Below, in pieces: positions 33,858-47,380 of a stretch of DNA of 64,000 nucleotides (the first letter of the stretch is position 1; each line of letters opens with the position of its first letter). A program made the position numbers and the translations under genes. The notes below the pieces were generated by a model that was not told the origin of the DNA, searched no databases, and worked only from the letters and a program-made list of their open reading frames with translations. The stretch covers positions 24,169,880-24,233,879 of the forward strand of contig NC_059379.1 of assembly GCF_019703515.2 (NCBI RefSeq), read 5' to 3'. This stretch comes from Myxocyprinus asiaticus (lineage: Eukaryota > Chordata > Actinopteri > Cypriniformes > Catostomidae).

Positions 33858-36800
33858 TTGGTTTCTTTCAGATACATTTCATATAATCTAATCTGTATCA
33901 TTCTGCTCTATATTTTCAGTGTTTTATGATGTGATATAAATACAGATTAAAGTGACAGTCGGACAGCATACTGTATACTTGATCTCAAAATAGAGAAAGG
34001 GAAAAACTCGCAATGAAATGCTGTAAAAATGTGATGCCAGCTTTGTATCCAGTGTCATGGCTGTGTACTGCCATTCAACTAAGTGCAAAGTCCATCCAAC
34101 AGATCCTGTCATACCCATAAAACTAGACCCAGGCCAGTAGCGGATGAGGGAAACCCCAAAGGTACAGCCAGAGGGACAGTCACTAAGTTGTAATGCGACT
34201 GGCATGCTGATTTCCTGCTGCTATTGCATGGCTGACTACATTTCAGTCCAAAATTCATTGAGTGAAAGATACTACCGGGGTCTGCTTTAACAGGCAATGC
34301 AATGTGTGTCACATGTAACATCTGAGATTAAGATCATGCACACTGAGTTTTAGCACATTGTACGATTAGCGCAGCCTTCATTTCTTAAAATGATTAAGAA
34401 AAGAACTACCATACATAACTGTCAACAGAGTACATTCTGCCAGGAACAGGTGTGATTTAACATCCATTCCCATAGTGCCATGTGGAAGCAATCTGTTTGA
34501 TGTGCTTAACATAACTGGACTGTAATTGTTAATAGTTGCTGTGATTGAAACCTAAGGCAGCTGCCTTGCTGCTGAGCTAGTCAATGACTTCACAGGCAGT
34601 GTTTTGTGAATGAAGCAACATAATCAAATGGGAAAACAACATGCTGCTTCCAAATATTCATGTATCCTGAAACAGATCCCATTCTGCCAATTTCTGACAA
34701 GCACCATCCCCATTAGACATTTTTGCATAAATTCAAATGTGTTTATTTTTACATGTGTACTGATATCTTGCAGAGTTGGCGCTAGATTTTTTCTCTACCC
34801 GTCACTCTAATGGTCTGAGTTGTAAAATTTCTGTTATGGTCTATTTTTATCCGTCATACTTGTTTTCATTTCATAAGTACAAGGGTTACATTCAGAACTG
34901 CTGCTCCCTATACGCATATTGCGCAGTCTGCATAGGGCACCAACTCCTGAGGGGCACCATCTTATCCTCAGGGGGCACCAGAAACTCCAACAGCTGCCCT
35001 TCCTTGCACATTATACTTTGTTCAAGGACACGATAGGAGTCGCAGAACGTAGACGATCACCTCACAGAGCGCACCACGTCAGATTATCGCCTTGCATTCC
35101 TCGCATACATGCACAAATTCACAGAACTTGAATAGGCCACTCCACTAAAATATCTGAGAATTCTGCTCTAAACATAATATTTGATCTTAGATTAAATGCA
35201 ATTATAATTGGCAGAAACGATACGCCATGTTTTTCGCGCTTTCATTTGTTCTTATACTTTTTAACGCTGTATTATCATGCAGTAACACATTGATGTAATA
35301 ATTAACATATGCAGTCATGAAATTAGAGTCCCTCTCCTCTTGAAATCTGAACACAGCTGGTCAAAAGAGATGCATATTACTAGGTGTAAATACCGATAGC
35401 GCCTGTCCACTTTTGATAGGATCTGCCAAAACGTATCTATAAACAGGGCGCACACACACACACAGCGGGAGAGTGAGAGAGAGAGTGAAGTCAATCTGAT
35501 GCACTAGGTTAAAATGGTTTTCTTGTTTCTTTTTCAGACAGACAGCATTTGGAATTATCCATCAATGTTTCAAAAAATTGGTAAAAGACTGAGAATTTTC
35601 AGTTAATACAACCCCTGATAACACATTGTGTGAGCAATCTCCAAGCCAGAGGTTCTGATCCCATGGAATACAGGAAGAAATTACGTACACATAAACAATG
35701 CAGAGCGTGATTCAGAGGTTGTATTTTCATTCTAAAATTACATTTTTACTCCACTGATGGTTAGGTTTAGGGTTGGGGTTTTGGTTAGAGGCATTCCTGT
35801 TGACTGTATTGCATTATTGACAACTAAAACTCCCTTTTGGCACCACCCTGTGGAGAATTCACCCAGAAACTGGTCAACAACACTTCCAGTTTCAACCACT
35901 GGGGGAAGTGGTTCGAATTTCAGTAAGGACAGACTGATTTCAGCAGCAGAACTTTCTAACTCTTGTTGCCAGATTCACAGTGTGATCAGTCTAGTACGAA
36001 AGTTCCTTGTGAGGAAACTGTTTACCTGTTAAGTATTGCCACTATGCATTTTAAAAAGTAATTATCAGCTGATATTGAGAAGCTTGTTTTTGCATTGCTA
36101 GTAGCTCTGAAACAGAGAAGTATCCTCAAATGTCTGTCTCATTTTACAGTCAAAACACTGCACACTAAAGCTAGGACATCAGAAAATCCATCTGTTCTTC
36201 CAAATATTGCCTTTGGCAATCATAATCCTTATCAATCTGAGTATTGTTTCAAATCATTTAGAGTCACTGAAAACTAAATCTTTTAACATGTCCCCACTCT
36301 TAATATTCCCACCCTCGATCACGCTAGAAGAGCCAGCTGCTACCAGAACTAATCCCCATATGCTTACACAACCACATGAACGGACCTCTTTTTGGATATC
36401 AACATGGCAATGAGTGAGAGCTGGAGAGAGAAAACAAGAACAAGCTTCCGGGGAAGCTTTTCTAATTGTCAGCGGCACGAAACCAAATCAAAACATCTGC
36501 TCATGGGTCTTTTTGAAGATAAAGGACATGAGATCCAAAGTGTAAAGGTTCCATCTCTGTGGAATGACACATGAGCAGCAATACACAACTGGTCTAGGCC
36601 TTGGTGAGCTCATTGTGGAGGACCAATACTGATTCTGGCATCTTGCCACTCTTCCAAGTTCTCAAGGGGCATATCAATGCTCAGCACAAGGGGAATTCGC
36701 AGCCTGGCAAAAGAGGCTGCTCAATTAGCGCCTTCATGTACTTCACAGACATAGAGACAGAGCGGTAGCCAATGCTATGGCTACATCGGTCACGTGCAGG

Positions 36801-37775
36801 GCAGAGTAGAGAGGAGGGAATCGCCTGTTAAGAAGGGCAGGTGTTGTGTAAGGCTTGTAAATCAGCCTGTAAGGAAAAATGCCCAAATGAGCTTTAATGT
36901 GTTTGTTTGTATTGTGTGTACCATTAGATTTACGGCTAATGATATGATCTGGCTTGAGGTCACTTCAGGGTGCCCATGCGTGCACACACAAACATTTCAC
37001 CCTACATACACACGATGTTGAGATATTGATGTGAGGGAAGGGGAGGGGCGGGAACTGAAACTGAGGCGCCCGTCTTGGCTAAATCCGAGAGTCCCATCGG
37101 CATACCTCCATCACAGCTGGTCAGCTGGAAATAGCTGGAGATGCAACTAAACCCGAGAGACAGGGAGCAGTGCAATCTCTGGCCTCACTTACAAAAGACA
37201 TGATCAGCTTTAATTAAGGACAGCATTTGAAAGGTATTCACATCATGAGTATATTGTACATGTCTAATGCACCGATGACAATGCCGTTGTCAAATCAAGA
37301 GCAATTGATGATACATCAAGTGACTTGTAAATCCATCAAGAGGGGCTTAGTAGTTGGACAGTAAGAAGTCTCAGTCTATGTTACTGAGAAACTTGGCACA
37401 GAAAATTAAGGTCTCAAAATAAAACAGGGCGAGTTCCGGACTTGTGATGATTTAAATACAGTAATTGCAACACATTTGTCACTTATCCGCTTATTACTGT
37501 AATCATTTGTCACTACCTTCTGTCACATTTAACAAGTATTTATGAAAATAACAACAGAACTGAACATGTCCATGGACATTTTAAATCAAGATTTTAGGAT
37601 GAAATGTACAGTATATGGATGTATAAGTAAAAGTATATATCTTAGGTCCTGTTACTGGTCACCATTCAACTTTCTAATCACCTTTTTGCTTTTACAAGTT
37701 CATTTTTAATGTTATGCAGTGTGATAAATATTCCAAGTAGTCTCTCAATTAACATTAGGCCAATAATGTTGCAAA
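33855..37775. other. Gene-poor intergenic stretch
   Basis: No supportable exon. At 34920-35110 there are repeat-like GGGGCACCA motifs and at 35755-35890 a segment with GGTTAGGTTTAGGGTTGGGG, both of the kind found in old dispersed repeats. Confidence 0.55.
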
Positions 37776-37845
37776 ATAAAATAAAATAAAATTAAATTAA
37801 ATTAAATTAACAACATAATATAATATAATATAATATAATATAACA
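37775..37845. repeat. AAAAT/AATTA/TAATA pentanucleotide repeats
   Basis: Three adjoining 5-bp repeat tracts (AAAAT, AAATT, ATAAT types) follow one another, apparently derived from each other by single-base changes. Confidence 0.85.
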
Positions 37846-38078
37846 TATTGTAAAACAGTTTTAGATGGGGTCAGGGTTAAAGTTATCACATCACAGAACA
37901 TGTGAACTTTCCAAAAGAATTTCATGTCAACTACCCATAAAACACATTTGTCCATAATCTCAACATGTTCATTTGTGTTCGTCATGTTCAAGATGTGCTG
38001 TAATTTCAAAAGCACAGTCATGAAAAGTCAATCACCAAACACCACTCACCAACAGTTAAAAGTGCACAATTTACTTCA

Positions 38079-38345
38079 AGAGAAAGTTTACACAGAAATT
38101 CTGCCATTGTTTAGTCACCATTATTTTGATCTGAAAAACACGCATGACTTAATTTCTTCCATGGAACTCAAAAAGGGCAAATAGGCAGAATTTCAGTCCC
38201 TATTCACTTCGGTTGCATATTTTTTTCAATACAATGAAGGTGAATGATGACTGAGTGTATCATTCTGCCTAACATCTACCTTTGTGTTCCAGTAATGCAG
38301 AGAGTAAATGATGACAGAATTTTTATTTTTGGGTGAACTATCCCT
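38079..38345. mobile_element. Foldback MITE, divergent subtype
   Basis: It runs from a degenerate left end (GAGAAAGTTTACACAGAAAT) to the family's right end TTTTTGGGTGAACTATCCCT followed by TTAA. The arms are shorter than in the main family and resemble the 22.4-22.9 kb copy. Confidence 0.65.
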
Positions 38346-38349
38346 TTAA

Positions 38350-39150
38350 AACAAGAAAGCAAGATATGAGATATTAATAAATATCATGGCTGCATGTCAT
38401 GATATTTAAAATACTTACATACTGTAAATAGTTTTATCTACAGAACAAGTCAAAATGCTATTATACCAAATTATGCATTATATTGTAAATACAATCAATC
38501 TTAACTCACCATCACAGACAGTCATGCGGGAAAAAATCTGCTTTTCAAATCCCTTTTTAAAACATTTCTAATATAATATGAGTTTAGCGGCTCTTCACTG
38601 CAACTGGTACAACATATAAACAACGACAAAGAAAACTACCCCCTTCAAATCCTTGTCACTCAGGAAACATGGCCTTCCTGCAAACAAGAGTTAGTGTATG
38701 GATAGGGACAAGGCCACAAGGGCAGGTAGGATGTTTTTGTCGTTGCTTTGGTCCCTAGTTGGCAGCAGACATCCATCCTCAGGAAAAGAGCATGTTGAGG
38801 AAGTTACGTTTACGTCACAACGGTGCACAGTCAACCTGCTGTCAGCACTTGCACAAAGACAAAGCTATCAGTATAGAGTCACATAAACACAGAAAAACAG
38901 GTGGACTTCATCTTATTGTGTTTCAACACTGTGATCGAACCTACAGCCTTTGATCTGTGTGGAAAATAAATGTTTTCCCTTCAAAATTCTCCAAAGAATC
39001 CATTTTTTACAACAGCAGCCTTTAAATCATTTGTGTAGGCTAAGGTCCAGTGATGACTGCCAAGCAATAACAGGATGTTTACAAAGATATTATTTCTAAC
39101 CGAGTGAATGCAGGATAAAGATACAAGGAGATGGTGGACAGGCCCACACT
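38350..39150. other. Intergenic, no gene seen
   Basis: AT-rich sequence without supportable exons. It ends at a short dispersed repeat (39152-39205) shared with 26950-27115. Confidence 0.55.
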
Positions 39151-39227
39151 GAAAACATTTTAACCTAAAAAATTGTGCTTCATGTGGTAACATCTAAATT
39201 AACTGGTTTGAAAATTCCAAAATATTA

Positions 39228-39650
39228 TTTAATGGTGGCCTTGATAGCTCAGCGAGTAAAGATGCTGACAACCACACCTGGAGTCCTGAGTTCTAATCCA
39301 GGGCGTGCTGAGTGACTCCAGCCAGGTCTCCTAAGCAACCAAATTGGCCCTGTTTCTAGGGAGGGGAGAATCACATGGGGTAACCTCCTTGTGGTCACTA
39401 TAATGTGGTTCATTCTCGGTGGGGCGCGTGGTGAGTTGTGCGTGGATGCCACGGAGAATAGCATGAAGCCTCCACACACAATGTCTCCATGGTAACGCGC
39501 TCAAAAAGCCACATGATAAGATGCGTGGATTGACAGTCTCAGATGCGGAGGCAACTGAGATTTGTCCTCCGCCACCTGGATTGAGGTGAGTCACTACGCC
39601 ACCACAAGGACCTAGAGCACATTAGGAATTGGGCATTCCAAATTGGGGAG
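39228..39650 (+). mobile_element. tRNA-derived SINE (copy 2)
   Basis: It has the same organisation as the copy at 12643-13109: a tRNA-like head (TTGATAGCTCAGCGAG as A box, GAGTTCTAATCC as decayed B box), the shared body including AACCAAATTGGCCC and CACTATAATGTGGTTC, and the GGAATTGGGCATTCCAAAT tail block. No clear target-site duplication is found and substitutions are more frequent, so it is older than copy 1 or from another subfamily. Confidence 0.85.
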
Positions 39651-39799
39651 AAAAAATAATAATTTTACATCACTGAATCAATCAAACAAAATGTAATTTT
39701 TTTTTAGATGAATACTTTGCTGTAGAAAAAGTGAATTAAACAAATTACAAGAATGAACAAAGATCAAATAAGTGCAAATTCTGGCAAAATTGTCTCGTG

Positions 39800-39899
39800 A
39801 GCACCATTCACTTTCATACAGACATTTTTTTATTCAAAGTGAATGGACAAGAGGGTGAGTAAATGATGATAGAATTTACATTTTTGAGTGAACTATCCC
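39800..39899. mobile_element. Foldback MITE fragment (right arm)
   Basis: Only the right arm remains (GTGAGTAAATGATGATAGAA, then GTGAACTATCCCT and TTAA). Confidence 0.65.
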
Positions 39900-40214
39900 T
39901 TTAACATCTGATTGAACTAAATGTAACCTGTCATTACTTAGCGACACAAAGCTTAATACAAATGATTAGAGTTTTTTGTTTGTTTGTTTATAGGTTGTAA
40001 GGTGCAGATTTACTCTCAAAAAGGTTACAATTGCTTCTCCTAATGTGCTAATGACAGGTCAGATGGTGTAAAGGACACAGCTGCGACTGACATACAAACA
40101 CTGGTGGTTTTTGACATGATGTAGTGATGTTCTGATTGCAGGCATTGCTGTTATAATAAGTAAGGATACTGTAACAAGTAGAGGCCTCAAAATTGTTTCA
40201 GATCCTCTGAAAAA

Positions 40215-41205
40215 ATGGCTATCACAGACCTCTTGGCTGCTTCTGATATTTCTACTGCCATTAATGCATGTAAAGGTAAAGTATGAATGATGCTTTAATG
40301 GCCGCTTGTTGATCAGTTGCTCATTTCTGTAAATGTTGTATAAATTGAACACTGAAATAGTTGCTTATTGCAAAGTTGTTCCTGAGCTGGGAAGAGGGAA
40401 GCAATGCATGTTGCCAGAAAATGTTACTTAAAGCTTAAGACAATAGCTAAGCTAGGGAAACAGGCAATGATTAACATACACAGAATTCCCATGAGTTGCC
40501 CTGTTACTGTGCTGATTCTGTACTAGTTTGCCTTATTTGATCTTGTTTTGTTCAGCCTTGATACTTGTTTGATTCCCTTTTGCTGCAGCAAAGGATTCTT
40601 TCTGTCCAAAGACGTTTTTTGCAACAGTGGGCTTGTCAAAGAAGTCCCCTTCTGAGATAGAGAATGTCTTTAAAATACTGGACCAAGACAAGAGTGGGTT
40701 CATTGAGCAGGATGAGTTACAGTTCAGTAAATTGACAATTAATTTTTTTTAATATTACGTTTTGTGGTAGGTCGACTTCAAAAATGGTCAAATTTCAGCT
40801 GACAGTAATGCACAGTTGTGTTTGATAAATAAATGTAAGCTATTTAATCCTAAATTACACACAATAATGCATGCAATAGATGAGTTATTTCAGCTCTTTA
40901 TGGCCTATGTTTATTTTATTGTGACTCATTTTCTAGGTTGTTTCTGCAGAACTTCTCTAAAGGAGCACGTGCTCTTACGGCAGCTGAAACCAAGGCCTTT
41001 CTCATGGTGGGAGATATGGATGGGGATGGAAAGATTGGCTGGGAAGGTTGGATCTAACATGTTTAACAAACTACAAAGCAAATATCAAATACACTTGTTC
41101 ATATGTTTTATATAATATGCAATTGTGATTGAAATATAATAAAAGAGATTAATGTATGTTTCATCATTTCCTTCAGAATTCTCAGCCCTTATTAATGCTT
41201 CCTGA
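40215..41205 (+). CDS. Divergent beta-type parvalbumin
   Basis: Coding exons 40215-40275, 40589-40721, 40937-41046 and 41177-41205 give 110 aa, one more than the usual 108-109. The acceptor before the ATG is at 40199-40201. Domain AB is present ([20 protein letters not shown]). The CD Ca2+ loop is [12 protein letters not shown] and the EF loop [12 protein letters not shown], both with all liganding positions 1, 3, 5, 9, 12 intact. Trp at EF-loop position 10 and the ending INAS are unusual. Donors after exons 2 and 3 (gttcag, gttgga) are far from consensus, although the same positions are used in all four paralogues. AATAAA lies at 41366-41371. It is first of a four-gene tandem array. I cannot assign it to a numbered pvalb orthologue. 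Confidence 0.88.
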
Positions 41206-42538
41206 GACCAGCTGTGACTGTCAAACTCTTTGAAGAAAAGAAAGCATAGTTTTGCCACTGGGTTCTTTTAGTTGTTGTTTTCAAAGCTGGGTTTTGAGGG
41301 TTGTGCTCTGTATTGTATGTTTTACTGTATGTTATTGCGTATAAATACAAGAGAAAATGATAGAAAATAAAGATGTTTTATCAATATTTGTTGTATACAA
41401 ATTTTAATTAAAAAGTCATAAAATTCAGAATTGCAACAAAGGCTAAAGCGGCAACAGTTTCACATACAGTGATGTCTACCCATCGAGCACATAACAATAA
41501 ATTCCTTCTGTTTTAGCAATTACAACTTGTGCCAAATATTTTGAACCTTTATATCATTGGTGTATTTTTCCACGTAATTTTCAGATCAAGTGGAAAAAAG
41601 ACCTGATAAACTTGAACCAATGATTCCACCTGGTTTCAAGCCATTTTAAGCATTTCACACTACATCCTTACTTCAATCTTTGCTCTCTTTCCCTCTGCCT
41701 AAACCCACAGAAATTTTAGTGACCTTTGAACAGTCCATCTAAAATGGCCCTAATATACTACTCTGCAATACTGAATTTCTCTCAGTGCATTTCTGCCTTT
41801 GAGAGGCTCTCAGAAAAACAATTCCACAGGGGAAATATACCTGAGAAAAACTGCCTGCACTGGAAGAAACAAATCTGTAGACCTATAGGTGTAAAGCAAT
41901 CCATGAACTAATACAGGCTATGAGTTGTGTTTATTTTATAACACTTTGGACATTTATCATCATAGTGTTGAATACACATTTCATTAAGGCAAGGGATAGC
42001 CTTCTTCTGAGAAGAAATCTTGTGTTTTTCATAATGTTTGCCAGTAATTTGAATCATTTGCTCTTCTGTCTCAGCTGTCCCAGAATCTGCTTAGCTTCAT
42101 CTTACTGCATGTAAAGAATATATATAGTCCAGAGACTGTAAATGCCCCCCACAACACACACCCCACCCTCCACCATATTACATGTTAAAAATGAATAAAT
42201 AACTAAATAAATACAATAACATTATTTGCTTCTTGGACACAAAACATACTGTACACGGCTAGAAAATGCTCAAAAAAGTGATTAAAATTCCCAATTAAAA
42301 AATGAGAATTACACCACAGAGAATCACATTACATATAAATTACACTGCACACATTTTCTTGCAAACACACAGCACTATCTGTACATATGCACCCTAAAGT
42401 GTCCCTCTTGTGTTGCGTATGGACTTATAGCATCCCCAGTTGAAAAGATAAAAATAGTTTATATGACTAGCTGACACATTTTTCCAAACTATACACAACC
42501 TAAGCAAATGGTGTCTGTTACAGCCCCAGAGAAAAGGG

Positions 42539-42545
42539 TATAAAA
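42539..42545 (+). promoter_or_regulatory. pvalb: TATA box of second parvalbumin gene
   Basis: TATAAAA lies ~70 bp before a GTGAGT donor at 42612. It predicts a non-coding first exon of roughly 42570-42611, the usual parvalbumin layout. Confidence 0.75.
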
Positions 42546-43137
42546 GTCAGGCCCATCGGTGCTTGGGTAGCCGTCACACATCTGTGGAACAGTTGCCAGC
42601 GCAGCGCAAAGGTGAGTTTGCCAAGAGAGGCCAAATCACTATAAGGATTCATGGATCAGGGCTCGGTGAATATCTTTATCAATATGGAATATGAACAAGA
42701 AATGGAGGAACAAAATGAGGATGGAAACGGATGTAACATTTCACGGCAGGACTGAATACACCAAATTACACCAAGGACTTGCTGCTTTCTGAGTTTTGGA
42801 TGAGCTTGCAATGATTTAAAAAATTTTAATGATTTTTTCCTGTTTTTCATGTAGTTGGCATTCTAACTGAGACAAATATCGTATTTATAGGAAGAAGGGT
42901 AATCTAATGGGTGAACTGACAGTGAATTTAGACATTATCTGTGGTGGTGGATCAACTTCATTCCTGCTTTCCATTTTCTAAGGATATATTAAATAAAGGG
43001 ATTGGGTAGTATGTTTGTTGGCTATTCTGTGCAGTGTTCCAGCAACTTAGTCCATAATTTACTGGCAATATGCTTTGTTTATCTTTACTTCAGAAAGCTT
43101 ATTCTGTTGTTTGTCTCTAATTTCCAGATATCTCAAA

Positions 43138-44260
43138 ATGGCATTTGCTGGAATTCTCAAGGACGAGGATGTGGCTGCAGCCCTTAAAGATTGCGCTGGT
43201 AAGGCACATCTTTTGCACAAATATAAAGCTGATAAAATGATACAAGTGAATCTTGTGTAATAGGCAGACATGCTTTACAGTGAAATGTTTAGAACAAAAA
43301 TAAAATTGCTCTCTGCATGTAATTGCAGCTGCTGACTCCTTCAACTACAAGAGCTTCTTTGCCAAGGTCGGCCTGAGCGCCAAGTCCCCTGAGGACATCA
43401 AGAAGGCTTTCTTTGTCATCGACCAGGATAAGAGTGGCTTCATTGAGGAGGATGAACTTAAGTAAGCAAGCAACAGATTTACAATTTTCAGTATTGAATT
43501 CAAATGTAATATGATGTTGCAGAATGTTCATTTTCTAATTTGCATCCTTTGCAAATATTACCAGACTGTTCCTGCAGACTTTCTCTGCTGGTGCCAGGGC
43601 ATTGACCGATGCTGAGACCAAGGCCTTCCTCTCAGCTGGTGACAGTGATGGTGACGGCAAACTTGGAGTTGATGGTAAGAGTAATAGGATGAAACCTGAT
43701 TAAGCTTAACTGATTCTGATGCTGCACTCAAGGTGATTAAGTAAAGTCTTGTTATTGGGACACTTTTTCATTCAATCCTTTCTAAATATATATATATATG
43801 TTATTGGTCTTTTTATCTTACTATTATATCTCTAAATACTTTCCATCACTAATGGAAGAGGATTAGATTTAGAGCAGGCCTAAATATCTGATTAAAACAA
43901 TTGTCATACTAATCTTTGGAAAACCAACAAGCCAAATCAACCAATACTGGTCCTGATAAAAAGGTTTAAATTGAGACATAATAAAAAACGGCATTTTTAG
44001 CCAAAATTCATGAAAGGTAAATTTAATCCATAAGCATCACTAATTGTTTATTTACATAGTAATAACTTACATATAAATGATTTGTGATCCGATTAGAAAA
44101 TGATTACATCCCAGAATAAATGACTGGATTATGTTAGTCAAGCTAGCAGGTTGTAACCTCTTAGCCTGCTCTTATTGATATGATAAGTTGCAAATGTAAT
44201 TATTAATTTTTTCTTTATAACTTTCTTTTCACAGAGTTTGCTCTCCTTGTTAAAGCTTAA
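43138..44260 (+). CDS. pvalb: Muscle-type beta-parvalbumin (copy A)
   Basis: Coding exons 43138-43198, 43329-43461, 43565-43674 and 44235-44260 encode 109 aa starting [16 protein letters not shown] and ending LLVKA. The exon containing the ATG starts at 43128; a non-coding first exon probably lies at ~42570-42611. Ca2+ loops: [14 protein letters not shown] and [14 protein letters not shown], all ligands intact. Conserved parvalbumin landmarks [12 protein letters not shown] and [14 protein letters not shown] are present. These proteins buffer cytosolic Ca2+ and speed relaxation in fish fast muscle. AATAAA is at 44473-44478. Exon sizes (61-133-110-26) match the neighbouring copy. The specific zebrafish pvalb number is not decided. 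Confidence 0.95.
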
Positions 44261-45467
44261 GCATTCATGGACCCTCATCTTTGGAACCAGAGCTCCGCTT
44301 AGTTATCATCTTTTTTATATTTATTTATGAATGCCCTGCAAACTCCTCCTTGCAAAGAACACATGCTAAATGTCCTGGAAAGCTATTTATTATTAATGTT
44401 ATTTAATTGTATTGTTTTGTGAAAAACCTTCTGTGTGCAAGCATACAATCTCTTTTGCACTTTAGAAAAGGAAATAAACAAACATTTGATGTAAAACAGC
44501 ATCCTCTGCTAATTACTTTACTCAGAATGTGAAAGCAAGTCTTAAATCTGTGTGAAAAGATATGAATGAAAAGAATACATGGACTGTTTAAGCTCTCATA
44601 AAAAACAGGAAAGACCAAGGCTGGTTGTCACACACATTTAACACAAATTGTTACAAAATTTAAAACATTTAAAACACCGGACAACTTGCCCTGACCTGAC
44701 ATTTCTGAAAAATACTTTTGACTTGAGAACACTGTTAAAACTTTCAGTTAAAATGTACCTTCATGAAATAGCTGACACCTTGCACGCTAGTGTGGTTTTA
44801 TTGAGTTCACTTGTTTACCTAACAGCTATAGCAAAAAGTTCTAATTTACTGAAAGAGGATTTTGAACTATGTATTTAAAACCAACATAAAACCACTGCTA
44901 GAGAAAATACACATTTGTGTAATAGGACATTTGACTCAAAACCTTTTTTTAAATTACTGAGATACAGTATAGCACTTGTAACAACTTCCCCGTGTGACAA
45001 CTTTCCCCAGCCTTCCCATTTCATTTCACACAACCAGTATACAGTACAAGGCACATGAATTACAATGTGAACGGGTACTGTAGCCATCTGTTGGCAATAG
45101 TTGAGATGACAGAGGAAAGCAGTGAATGGAAGCATGAATGTCAGGCGCTTAGTATCCCCTGTCTACCACAGGGATTTAAAGAGGATTTCTTTACACAACC
45201 TCAATTAATATCCTCATAATCACAAGGAAGTGAGCTAATGAGCTTTGTACAGGCAACATTTACAGCTTTAAATGAATAAGTGTGTTGTGTCACTTTATAC
45301 ACGGATCCCAAAGGCATATCAGACGCAACATGACCGAGGCAATGCTGGGACTTTATTTACTCTCTGTGCTGGAGTTTACTTTTAACACAACAGTTCTGTA
45401 TTATTATTATACTACTGATTAGAATTATTTAATTAAAATGTCTCATTACCACAAAAAAGAAAGAAAT

Positions 45468-45469
<2 letters not shown>

Positions 45470-45560
<91 letters not shown>

Positions 45561-45652
45561 AAGAAAGATATAAAGAAATAAATTAGATAGATAGATAGAC
45601 AGACAGACAGACACAGACAAAAAGAAATATAGACAGACAGACAATAGCTAGA

Positions 45653-45704
<52 letters not shown>

Positions 45705-45713
45705 AAGATAGAC

Positions 45714-45753
<40 letters not shown>

Positions 45754-45814
45754 CAGATAGACAGACAGACACAGACAAAAAGAAATATAGACAGACAGAC
45801 AATAGCTAGATAGA

Positions 45815-45858
<44 letters not shown>

Positions 45859-45887
45859 AAGAAAGAAAGAAATATAGAAAGATAGAC

Positions 45888-45927
<40 letters not shown>

Positions 45928-46001
45928 CAGATAGAAAGACAGACGATAGATAGACAGACAGACAGACAGAAAGAAAGATATAAAGAAAGAAATTAGTTAG
46001 A

Positions 46002-46047
<46 letters not shown>

Positions 46048-46085
46048 CAGACAAAAAGAAAGAAATATAGACAGACAGACAATAG

Positions 46086-46166
<81 letters not shown>

Positions 46167-46274
46167 GAGACAGACAGACAGACAGACGATAGATAGATAG
46201 GTAGATAGATAGATAGATAGATAGACAGATAGATAGACAGACAGACAGAAAGAAAGAAAGAAAGAAAGAAAGAA
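45470..46274. repeat. Compound GATA/GACA satellite, ~800 bp
   Basis: Alternating GATA and GACA tetranucleotide tracts are punctuated by recurring longer blocks. One block, CACAGACAAAAAGAAATATA then GACAATAGCTAG, occurs near 45611, 45770 and 46046. Another, AGAAAGATATAAAGAAA, occurs near 45560 and 45970. This shows segmental duplication within the array. It ends in GAAA repeats. Confidence 0.95.
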
Positions 46275-47380
46275 AAAACTATAGAAAAAGAAAGAGAACT
46301 TAAAATATCTATATCCTATTTTCAACTAATTTGGTATTTGTGTACAATTAGTAATTTTGTACTAATATTGCAACTAATATTTGCTGTTCCAATACATAAG
46401 ACAATCTATTTCTTTATATTTTTTAATTCAAAGGTCATTGATTTCTAGCTATATTGTTAAGTCCAATCCTATCCAACTTTTTCTCCAAAAACTGGAAAAT
46501 GACATTACCATCACACAAAACATAAAATATTAATACAATCACACATTATACCAAATCCACTTGATCCAAGGTTGATCAAGGCCATGATCAGATCTTTATT
46601 CCAGGACAAATGATAAATGTTTTAACATAAATGAAAAAATTTCAATTTAATTTGCAACGATTTTAAATAGTCAGAAGTGAGCCTAATTGGAGAATCACCC
46701 ATAAATAGGCAAATGAAAAAAAACTGTTAATCGTGCACTTCCTTTATGAACTTTTCAATAATGTATTTGAGTCGACCATCCATTTATAATATAATATAAT
46801 GCAAATAACAAAGTACTCAGATATTAAGCAAGATAACATCAACAAAATACTTACAAAATACTGAAATCAAATGTGACTTTGGCAAACAATGCTCAAGATA
46901 TCCACATCAATGATGCAAAAGAAGGACCGAAAGCTGAAATCGTTTGTTCCTGTCATATCAACCCACACATTACAACGTCTACAGTCCCCTGTGAGTTTGC
47001 ATTTACCTCACATCGTTCAAAGCAATGAAAAAGTCAATATCACTGGTTCATATTTTATTCTTCCGCTTCCTCTTGAGGCACCAAATTAAAGCGTGTGAAA
47101 TGATTTGCTGTAGTTACATAACTGTACAGTCAACTGAATTTCTCACAGGCAAAATTACCTGAACTCTTCATGTTCATCTTCCCAATTCATACGACAGGGC
47201 TTTCATCCATATCAGCATCGTATATTATTAGCCCCCACGATATTAAGGACTTATACATACGTCCCTTTTAAGCATCTTCATTTAAGAGCATATAAATAGA
47301 ACGGCCTGACTACTTTTTCAACCAACTGCCCCACATGTGGTGTCCATTACATTATGCCTTATATTTCGGTTGAGTAGTGG
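46275..47380. other. Intergenic, no gene seen
   Basis: AT-rich, without supportable exons until the promoter of the next parvalbumin gene. An E-box CACATGTG lies at 47332-47339. Confidence 0.55.

Noticed and set aside
36608..36722. Minus-strand open stretch with protein-like composition (RLRIPLVLSIDMPLENLEEW)
   Set aside because: About 36 codons between two stops, no splice context or homologue that I recognise; open frames of this size are expected by chance.
45446..46325. Long open frames of repeated SIYLS/CLSVC residues on the minus strand
   Set aside because: They are translations of the GATA/GACA repeat and have no coding origin.
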